From the NCBI GenBank assembly GCA_002414705.1, contig DIAL01000047.1, forward strand, positions 20,722 to 32,995: 12,274 bases of DNA. Direction: 5' to 3'. The DNA is from Flavobacteriaceae bacterium UBA5079 (GTDB lineage: Bacteria > Bacteroidota > Bacteroidia > Flavobacteriales > Flavobacteriaceae). The position numbers were made by a program, and so were the translations under genes. Of this stretch, positions 6,264 to 12,274 are shown piece by piece (the first letter of the stretch is position 1; every line of letters begins with the position of its first letter). The notes beneath the pieces are model-generated. The model worked only from the letters and a program-made list of their open reading frames with translations. It was not told the origin of the DNA and did no database searches.

Positions 6264-7247
6264 ATGTCCTTTAAAAACTACTTTATAGAAAAAACACCCA
6301 AAATAGCAATTTTAAGCAGCTTGCTTTTATTGACTGCTTGTGGTACATACCAACAAGTAGATACTGATGGAATTTATAGTTCCACGACTACTTCAGTTGA
6401 ACAAGAATCATATACAGAAGCTAACAATTCTGCTAGCAGTACATATTATGAAAATTATTTTAAAGAAAAATCTTCAGAGTTAGAACTTTATTCAGATAAC
6501 GAAGTTTTCACTGATGTTGATGAGTATGAAGGTGAATATGCTGAAAATGACACGTTAGATACTCAATATGAGTCTCGTGCAGGTTGGGGACAAGAAACTT
6601 CTGGTGTGTCGATAAATGTTTATGGAGGTGGTGGTGGATTTTATAATCCATGGTACTCTCCTTTTGGTTGGGGTTGGGGTGGTTTTTATGATCCATGGTT
6701 TAGTCCTTGGGGCTTCAATAATTGGGGTTACGCTGGTGGATTTTACAACCCTTGGTTTGGTGGTGGATTTTATGGTGGCGGATTTTACGGCAACCAATGG
6801 AATGGTTATTACTATGGAAACAATGTAGCTTATGTAAACGGTAGACGTGGAAGTGCATACAATAGATATGGACGTAATTCGAGTTCTAGATATTATGATA
6901 CAAATAGAATTTATAATAACAATACACGACGAAATTCATCTGAAAATACGGTAACCAGACGTAGCAGATCTCAAGCAAATTATTCTACACCAAGAGTAAG
7001 AGGTTCTGAAGGAGAAGTTAGAACAAGAACGCGAACAAATACAAGTACACCTCGTGTGAGAACAAATACAAATAACACACCACGGGTTAGAACAAATACA
7101 TCTACTAGACCTAAAACTAATTCTTACAGTACACCAAGAAGAAGCTCCACTCCATCAATGAGTAGTGGTTCAAGTGGAGGAAGTAGAGGATCTTCGGGTG
7201 GATCTCGAGGAGGTGGCTCTGGAGGTAGACGTGGAGGCGGACTATAA
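6264..7247 (+). CDS. Gly/Tyr/Trp-rich lipoprotein of unknown function
   Basis: I do not recognise a characterised family. The 327-residue protein starts with a lipoprotein signal: n-region to Lys13, hydrophobic core IAILSSLLLLTA, lipobox LLTA-Cys26. The mature protein has three compositional zones. Residues about 30-115 are acidic, rich in Glu, Asp, Ser and Tyr. Residues about 120-186 are dominated by Gly and aromatics, with three copies of GGFY(N/D)PW(Y/F). Residues about 190-327 are strongly basic (Arg/Ser/Thr/Asn), with TPRVRTNT repeats and an SSGGSRGG-type tail. It should be anchored in the outer membrane. I use the ATG at 6264 because the signal peptide then has normal length, and because an upstream TTG at 6234 lies inside the likely -7 box. 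The OmpP1/FadL-like gene begins 30 nt downstream, which implies one operon. A structural, matrix or surface-coating role would fit the composition but is a guess. Confidence 0.82.
   Translation: MSFKNYFIEKTPKIAILSSLLLLTACGTYQQVDTDGIYSSTTTSVEQESYTEANNSASSTYYENYFKEKSSELELYSDNEVFTDVDEYEGEYAENDTLDTQYESRAGWGQETSGVSINVYGGGGGFYNPWYSPFGWGWGGFYDPWFSPWGFNNWGYAGGFYNPWFGGGFYGGGFYGNQWNGYYYGNNVAYVNGRRGSAYNRYGRNSSSRYYDTNRIYNNNTRRNSSENTVTRRSRSQANYSTPRVRGSEGEVRTRTRTNTSTPRVRTNTNNTPRVRTNTSTRPKTNSYSTPRRSSTPSMSSGSSGGSRGSSGGSRGGGSGGRRGGGL
7047..7100 (+). repeat. Short in-frame repeat coding TPRVRTNT
   Basis: Two copies of an 8-codon unit (TPRVRTNT) lie at 7047-7070 and 7077-7100 in the basic tail of the lipoprotein. 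A related TPRVRG lies near 6987 and a degenerate TRPKTNS follows. Synonymous codons differ between copies (CCT CGT GTG against CCA CGG GTT), so the amino acid repeat is kept while the DNA has drifted. Confidence 0.7.
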
Positions 7248-7277
7248 TAGCTAATTGAAAAAGAAAAATTTATAAAT

Positions 7278-8801
7278 ATGAAAAAGATATTTCTACTATT
7301 TGTAGGACTTTTAGGTATGTCCCAAATATTTGCTCAAGATATTTCGGATGCATTGCGATACTCACAAGATAATGTACAAGGAACAGCAAGATTTAGAGCT
7401 TTAAGTGGCGCCTTTGGTGCATTAGGAGGCGACATGAGCGCGGTAAGTATTAATCCTGCTGGTTCTGCTGTTTTTAATGCTGGACATATATCCATGTCAT
7501 TAGCAAACATGTACACGAAAAATAAGACACGTTTTTATGATGGTTACAATGAAACATCTAGCTCTAACTTTGATTTAAATCAAACTGGTGCTGCGTTTGT
7601 TTTTTATAATAATAATCCTAATTCACTTTGGAAAAAATTCACATTAGCAGCTGCTTATGATAAAATAAGTAACTATGATGACAATTGGTTTGCTTATGGA
7701 ACTAACCAAAACAGATCCATTGGATCCTATTTTGAAGGTTATGCAAACGGTTTAAGACTTGACGAAATTTCTGGTTTTCCAGGCGAAAGCTATACACAAG
7801 CATATAGAGAAATTGGTCGTTTTTATGGCTATGGAAACCAACAAGCTTTCCTTGGTTATGAATCCTATATATTAGAACCCTTAACAGATGATGATGATAA
7901 CACTGTGTATTCTTCAAATATTGCTGAAGGGGATTACTATCAAGAATATAGTTATGCTTCTCGTGGTTATAATGGTAAATTTACGTTTAATGTTGGGGCA
8001 CAATTAGGGGAAAAGTTGTTTTTAGGAGTTAATTTAAACTCGCATTTTATAAACTACGAACGTTCTACTTTCTTATATGAAAGTAATGATAATGAAGGCT
8101 CTACAGTAAACAGAGTGCGTTTTGAAAACAGTCTTTTTACTACTGGGTCTGGATTTTCCTTTCAAGTAGGCGCCATTTATAAATTAACAGATGGATTGCG
8201 TGCTGGCGTTAGTTACAACTCACCTACCTGGCTTACTATTAATGAAGAATCATCTCAATATATATCAACTGTAAGGCAAGAAGATGGCGACAATATATCT
8301 CAAGTTGTTGACCCTTTCATTACTAATATTTTTCCAAGCTATCGCATACATAGTCCTGGAAAATTTACTGGAAGTTTAGCTTATGTTTTTGGTAATTTTG
8401 GCTTAATTAGTTTTGATTATTCATTACGAGATTATGGTAATACCAAATTCAGACCTACTTCTGACCCATATTTTAGTTCTGAAAACAATAAAATGCGTAA
8501 TTTATTAACGACAGCATCCACTTATAGAATTGGTGGTGAATACAAACTAAACCGCATAAGTTTTAGAGGTGGTTATCGTTTTGAAGAAAGTCCTTATAAA
8601 AATGGTTCTTTTGCAGGTGATGTCTCCGGCTATTCTTTAGGTCTTGGCTATAATTTTGGAAACTCTACGAAACTAGATTTAACGTATGACCAAGCTAATC
8701 AAACAAACCAAACACAACTGTATAATGTTGGCTTAACAGATAGAGCCAATATTGACTCTCGAAATTCAAATGTAACATTGACATTGAGTTTTAATTTATA
8801 A
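7278..8801 (+). CDS. OmpP1/FadL/TodX-family outer-membrane transport protein
   Basis: This is a 507-residue outer-membrane beta-barrel. A signal peptide (MKKIFLLFVGLLGMSQIFAQ) is followed by the family's N-terminal region, GTARFRALSGAFGALGGD then SINPAGSAVF. The latter is the conserved NPAG motif of the hatch region in FadL-type channels, which carry hydrophobic substrates such as fatty acids or aromatics. The rest is a run of alternating amphipathic strands rich in Tyr, Asn and Gly. The chain ends in VTLTLSFNL, with a Phe near the C-terminus as in BAM-assembled barrels. Length fits the family. It is the second gene of a pair with the upstream lipoprotein, and a strong hairpin follows. The substrate is unknown; Bacteroidota members of this family need not carry fatty acids. 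Confidence 0.92.
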   Translation: MKKIFLLFVGLLGMSQIFAQDISDALRYSQDNVQGTARFRALSGAFGALGGDMSAVSINPAGSAVFNAGHISMSLANMYTKNKTRFYDGYNETSSSNFDLNQTGAAFVFYNNNPNSLWKKFTLAAAYDKISNYDDNWFAYGTNQNRSIGSYFEGYANGLRLDEISGFPGESYTQAYREIGRFYGYGNQQAFLGYESYILEPLTDDDDNTVYSSNIAEGDYYQEYSYASRGYNGKFTFNVGAQLGEKLFLGVNLNSHFINYERSTFLYESNDNEGSTVNRVRFENSLFTTGSGFSFQVGAIYKLTDGLRAGVSYNSPTWLTINEESSQYISTVRQEDGDNISQVVDPFITNIFPSYRIHSPGKFTGSLAYVFGNFGLISFDYSLRDYGNTKFRPTSDPYFSSENNKMRNLLTTASTYRIGGEYKLNRISFRGGYRFEESPYKNGSFAGDVSGYSLGLGYNFGNSTKLDLTYDQANQTNQTQLYNVGLTDRANIDSRNSNVTLTLSFNL

Positions 8802-8840
8802 AATATAATAAGCGTTTTTTAAGTAAGGTTGGAATTCATA

Positions 8841-8880
8841 TAAACCCCCAAGAATCAAATTGATTTTTGGGGGTTTATTT
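8841..8880 (+). terminator. Intrinsic terminator of the lipoprotein/FadL operon
   Basis: TAAACCCCCAA (8841-8851) pairs perfectly with TTGGGGGTTTA (8867-8877). A G-U pair and a further 5-bp stem AATCA/TGATT extend it to a 3-nt loop, so the hairpin is almost continuous over 17 bp. A weak T-rich tail follows. Confidence 0.88.
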
Positions 8881-9230
8881 GGGCAAATAATTATTAATAA
8901 ATTAATTGGTACAAGTTGTTTTAAATCAAAAGAGCCTTTGATAGCTAAATATTATACTCTTTTTTTTGAATAGCATTTTACGGTTCTATATTAGCTTAAA
9001 CAATTATAAAGATCTTCAGGTATAACGCAATTTACTTCAACCTCTATTCACTTTATTATTAGTTTGAACCACTATCTATTATTCAACTTTTTAAATTTAA
9101 TTTGGCTTGCAATTTTATTTTGAAATATCTTATTGTAATAATAAAGCAAAATAATTAACATGTTTTTACAAGCAACTTAATCGAGTAGATTCTTTTAAAT
9201 GAGAATCATAAACACTCCATTTAACATCAC
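8881..9230. other. AT-rich intergenic stretch with no recognised gene
   Basis: These 350 bp lie between two convergent transcription units. I find no convincing open frame, tRNA or exact TAnnTTTG box with proper spacing on either strand. A small ATCAAA/TTTGAT stem (8925-8942) has no T-run. I see nothing else that I can support. Confidence 0.6.
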
Positions 9231-9276
9231 AAAAAAAAAGCTAAAAAATATATTTCTATAAACGTTTAGCTTTTTT
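9231..9276 (-). terminator. Intrinsic terminator of the large surface-protein gene
   Basis: AAAAAAGCTAAA (9234-9245) pairs with TTTAGCTTTTTT (9265-9276) around a 19-nt loop. On the minus strand the stem runs into a T-tract (complement of 9231-9239). It lies 24 nt beyond the TAG stop at 9300. Confidence 0.75.
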
Positions 9277-9299
9277 AATGGTTGGTTAGTTTTTTTATT

Positions 9300-12274
9300 C
9301 TAGCGTTTTAAGGTAAAGTGCGCTTTAAACTGCTTCATCCCTTCGTCTGCTGATTCTTGGTAATCAATACTAAACCAATAGTCACTTGTTGGTAATGGTT
9401 GCCCATTATAATTTCCATCCCAACCTGGTCCATTTGGATTTAATTGTTTAACTAATTTACCATATCTATCAAAAATATAAATTTTAACATTTTGTAAGAC
9501 TGTTGCTCCAGAAATTTGCCACGTATCATTATCACCATCATTATTAGGTGTAAAGAAAAGTGGATAATCTAACACGAGTACATTATCGACTGCTTCTCCA
9601 CAGCCATTAATATCTCTAGCTTTAATAGTATGCTCTCCTATAGAAACATCTGTAAATGTATAAGTGTTGTCATTAGGCTCATTACTAACCCAAGGACCAT
9701 TATCAATGCTAAATTCAAATTGTGCAATACCATCACCACTAGCTGTTGCTAAAATGGCATGATTATCTGCAAACGCTAATGTTGTTACATCTGCCACTAA
9801 ATTAGGTGGTGAACTTACAATAACTTCTGTAGAAGCCATACTAGGACACATATTATTATTATCTGTAACTAATACCGTATAGGTTCCGCCCATTGTAGGA
9901 GTAAAACTAGAATCTGTTCCAATAATAGTTGTTGGTGAACCAGCTTCAGTCCACTCAAAGGTGAACATACTTGCATCTAAATTTGTATCTATAGTTGGAC
10001 TATTAACAACTTCAGTACCATTGGTGTTAATACATAATGTGTACAAATCTTCCAGTGTAAAAGCCGGAAGTGGATCTACCATTAAGGTCATTGTTGTAAT
10101 ATCATAACAAATATCATCAGCTGTTGTATCATTATCCACTCGCACATAAATTACTTGAGGATTCACTGTGTTTTCAAACGGAACACTTGTGTCTATAGCA
10201 TTTGTTGGAACATCTGCATCTGTTTGAGATGTATAATACGTTACCGTAAAGTTTGCTGGGTTTTGACCATCTAAAACAACTGGGTTTTGAGATACTAAAT
10301 CAAAACCAACAGAATCGTTTGTTGTGTCGTTATCAAACTCCATATTGTCATCACACAAAGCAAAATCTAATGGATTATTGTCTGGATTTGCCACTGCGGC
10401 TTCTTGAACAATAACAAAGAAACTCACTGTAGCAACATCACAACCTGTTGTTGTGTTGGCAATGTTTACAAAAATCTCTTGTGGATTCACTGTGTTTGGA
10501 AACGCTGATGGATTTGCAATTCCACCTATACCTGCTTCCGCAGCAACCAGTGTTGTATAATATGTTACATTGAAATCTGTAGCACTTTGTCCATCTAATA
10601 TTTCTGTTTCACGTTGTGTTAAATCGAATATATAAGTACCATCAAACGGATCATCACACGCTATGATATTTTCAACCGAAGCTGGTGTGTCTGGTAATGG
10701 GTTTACAATAATATCAAACGTTACAATGGTATAACAACCGGTTCCCATATCCATTGGGTCTGTAGGATCACCTGTTTTGGTAACACGCACATAAATAGTT
10801 TGTGTTGGACTTTCATTAGGATACATGGTTGGATCTGGAATTGGACTATTACCAGATTCTGCATCAGCCATACTCGTATGATAGGTTACCGTTTCGTTGA
10901 AAGCATTCATCATAGCCGCTTCATTAACCGTAAGATCAAATATTTCTTCTAAATCACCAGGATTTGTGTCATCACATAATTCTAAGTCTACTAATACATC
11001 ATTAGGTGTTGGTAAAGTATTTACAACTAATGTTAATGTAGTTACTGCATAACAGCTATCTCCACTTGATGTTTCCGTTACCGTTACAAATATAGTTTGC
11101 GGATTATGTGGCAATCCGTTTACTGATGTATTTGTATAATCTGTATAATCTGGAATTTGAGTACCAGCCATAATATCTGCCATGGTTTCATAATAATCAA
11201 CAGTTAATGTAGCATCGCTACCTGTAATAATATCATTTTGACTTGTTAAATCGAAACTTGCAAAACCATCATTACTAACACCATCATCACAAATTTCAAA
11301 TAAGCCATCCTGTGATGCTATGGTTGGAGGCAGGTTAACAACTAAATTAAATTGACCTGTTTTTATACAGCCATTAGCGCCTTCTAATCTCACATAAATA
11401 GTTCTGTTAGCGGTAACATAGTTTGACAACTGTGGTTGAACAATTGGATTAATGCCTGGAGTAGCTTCTGCATTTGCTAAAGACTCATGGTATGTTAATG
11501 TAAAATCTGCTGGATTTTGAGTTCCATAAATAATGGTATCCATAGTGGTTAAATCGAAAGCAGTAATACCGTTATAATCATCATCACATTCTGAATAATC
11601 ATCAATAGTTAACGGCACAACTGGTGTTGGTTGAACTATTAATGTTAATTCTACTATAGTAAAGCAACCTGTTGTTGGATTTTCTGCTCTTACATAAACA
11701 ATGTCCATATCTTGGTCGTTATTTTCGTAAAAATCAGGCAATTCATTTACACCATCAAATGCATTTTCATAGGTTCCATGATAGGTAATGTTATTTCCTT
11801 CACCATTGTCAATTTCTATTGTTGCCGACTGTAAATCGAAAATTGCATACCCATTATTATCATCATCACATTCCTCTAAAGGTGTAATGTTTGCTGTAGG
11901 CGTTGGTGTTGGCACATTAGAAACCTCAAGCGTTAACGTAGATGTATTTGTACATCCTGTTGTTCCATTAGTAACTAAAACAAATAGTGTTTGTGGATTA
12001 TGTGGTAAACCACCAACAATGGCATTTGTATACGCTGTAAAATCTGGAATAGGATTCGCAGGAATATCAGCAGCTGTTTCATAGTAACTTACAGACCAGT
12101 TTGTGTTTCCACCAGTAATTAATGCATCTTGAACGGTTAAATCGAATTCGGCATAACCATCATTATCAACTGAATCATCACAGATTGTTAAAAACAAAGC
12201 ATCTGTAGTGGTTTCAGGCACTGGAAGTGGATTTACAATTAAATCTAAAGTTGTTACAGTATAACAATTTGTTA
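9300..12274 (-). CDS. Large secreted repeat protein with CHU_C (T9SS type B) sorting domain, 5' part missing
   Basis: The frame is open from the right edge to the TAG at 9302-9300, showing about 990 C-terminal residues; the true start is outside the window. A GTG at 12221 is internal, because the frame continues upstream as TNCYTVTTLDLIVNPLPV, the end of another repeat. Seven complete modules of about 94-107 residues follow. Each opens with a CDD motif and an acidic loop before FDL. Each then has strands of the type TYYxTxADA and (I/L)(Y/F)VxV, and a second Cys in a TTGC-like motif. Next come two Ig-like segments without CDD (from about 10058 down to 9570). Last is an 85-residue domain with FFTPNNDGDNDTW, IFDRYGKLV and DYWFSI, ending HFTLKR. 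That domain is the gliding-motility-associated C-terminal (CHU_C) type B signal for the type IX secretion system. The protein is therefore exported and probably surface-attached or released; an adhesin or matrix role is inferred. The paired cysteines fit intramodule disulfides. Confidence 0.93.
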   Translation of the reverse strand, partial: TNCYTVTTLDLIVNPLPVPETTTDALFLTICDDSVDNDGYAEFDLTVQDALITGGNTNWSVSYYETAADIPANPIPDFTAYTNAIVGGLPHNPQTLFVLVTNGTTGCTNTSTLTLEVSNVPTPTPTANITPLEECDDDNNGYAIFDLQSATIEIDNGEGNNITYHGTYENAFDGVNELPDFYENNDQDMDIVYVRAENPTTGCFTIVELTLIVQPTPVVPLTIDDYSECDDDYNGITAFDLTTMDTIIYGTQNPADFTLTYHESLANAEATPGINPIVQPQLSNYVTANRTIYVRLEGANGCIKTGQFNLVVNLPPTIASQDGLFEICDDGVSNDGFASFDLTSQNDIITGSDATLTVDYYETMADIMAGTQIPDYTDYTNTSVNGLPHNPQTIFVTVTETSSGDSCYAVTTLTLVVNTLPTPNDVLVDLELCDDTNPGDLEEIFDLTVNEAAMMNAFNETVTYHTSMADAESGNSPIPDPTMYPNESPTQTIYVRVTKTGDPTDPMDMGTGCYTIVTFDIIVNPLPDTPASVENIIACDDPFDGTYIFDLTQRETEILDGQSATDFNVTYYTTLVAAEAGIGGIANPSAFPNTVNPQEIFVNIANTTTGCDVATVSFFVIVQEAAVANPDNNPLDFALCDDNMEFDNDTTNDSVGFDLVSQNPVVLDGQNPANFTVTYYTSQTDADVPTNAIDTSVPFENTVNPQVIYVRVDNDTTADDICYDITTMTLMVDPLPAFTLEDLYTLCINTNGTEVVNSPTIDTNLDASMFTFEWTEAGSPTTIIGTDSSFTPTMGGTYTVLVTDNNNMCPSMASTEVIVSSPPNLVADVTTLAFADNHAILATASGDGIAQFEFSIDNGPWVSNEPNDNTYTFTDVSIGEHTIKARDINGCGEAVDNVLVLDYPLFFTPNNDGDNDTWQISGATVLQNVKIYIFDRYGKLVKQLNPNGPGWDGNYNGQPLPTSDYWFSIDYQESADEGMKQFKAHFTLKR
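9303..9569 (-). other. CHU_C / type B T9SS C-terminal sorting domain
   Basis: The last 89 codons code for DYPLFFTPNNDGDNDTW through KAHFTLKR. The conserved points are FTPNNDGxND, the KIYIFDRYGKL strand, WDGNYNGQPLP and the DYWF strand. In Flavobacteriaceae this domain directs the protein through the type IX secretion system. The type IX machinery itself is not in this window. Confidence 0.92.
10059..12274 (-). repeat. Tandem ~300-bp coding repeats (CDD modules)
   Basis: The CDD codons lie at 12182-12174, 11870-11862, 11588-11580, 11291-11283, 10976-10968, 10658-10650 and 10355-10347. Successive periods are therefore 312, 282, 297, 315, 318 and 303 bp. The end of an eighth copy runs off the right edge. 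A degenerate copy without CDD starts near Cys 10034. The copies are well diverged in DNA, so the array is old and held by protein selection. The first and fourth complete modules are clearly closest to each other, sharing GLPHNPQT and YYETxADI. The sixth and seventh share NTVNPQ. Confidence 0.9.

Noticed and set aside
6508..6828. Small His-, Thr- or Val-rich frames inside the lipoprotein gene
   Set aside because: Their odd composition comes from reading Gly/Trp/Tyr codons in other frames.
8881..9230. Possible small RNA or small gene in the 350-bp gap
   Set aside because: No promoter with correct spacing, no T-run hairpin of its own and no convincing open frame were seen on either strand.
11788..12084. 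98-codon plus-strand frame opposite the repeat protein
   Set aside because: It is antisense to repeated modules, with no start signal or recognisable family.
9300..12221. A 973-residue protein starting at the GTG at 12221
   Set aside because: The frame continues upstream in the same repeat style (TNCYTVTTLDLIVNPLPV) with no signal peptide at the GTG, so this codon is an internal Val.
10059..12274. CRISPR-like array because of regular spacing
   Set aside because: The period is about 300 bp, the units are coding and diverged, and there are no short identical repeats with unique spacers.
1..12274. Mobile element, phage, toxin-antitoxin or defence island
   Set aside because: No transposase, integrase, inverted terminal repeats, direct target repeats or defence-type genes are present; the gene order is ordinary chromosomal housekeeping plus surface genes.

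Overview
The window is AT-rich DNA from a member of the Bacteroidota, most likely the family Flavobacteriaceae. Four things point there. The C-terminus of the last gene is a CHU_C-type (type IX secretion, type B) sorting domain. There is a DUF4293 membrane protein and a Rho factor with a long disordered insert. The promoter boxes fit the flavobacterial TTG-N~20-TAnnTTTG pattern. Classical Shine-Dalgarno sites are nearly absent.

Left block (1-2137): the 5' end of an MsbA-like ABC exporter gene, cut by the left edge, overlaps the end of truA; both read leftward. Divergent from truA is a YfcE/MJ0936-type metallophosphoesterase gene (+). It converges on a DUF4293 membrane protein gene (-). The gap between those two holds a row of small palindromes, one of them REP-like, and a clear intrinsic terminator.

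Middle block (2208-6249): rho (+) converges on a tRNA-Glu(UUC)-rpsT pair (-), each side with its own intrinsic terminator. Further right is proS (-), an archaeal/eukaryotic-type prolyl-tRNA synthetase. This is core transcription and translation machinery.

Right block (6206-8880): divergent from proS is a two-gene unit (+), an unusual Gly/Tyr/Trp-rich lipoprotein followed 30 nt later by an OmpP1/FadL-type outer-membrane barrel. A strong hairpin terminates the unit. About 350 bp with no recognisable gene follows.

Far right (9231-12274): the 3' part of a very large secreted protein gene (-), open to the window edge. It carries seven complete and one partial Cys-Asp-Asp module of about 100 residues, then Ig-like segments and the sorting domain. 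This is a cell-surface or secreted repeat protein, probably an adhesin or structural protein.

Most of the window is conserved chromosomal housekeeping. I see no CRISPR array, IS element, phage gene, toxin-antitoxin pair or defence system. The least explained parts are the lipoprotein/FadL pair, the modular surface protein, the Rho insert, and several dyads over promoters.
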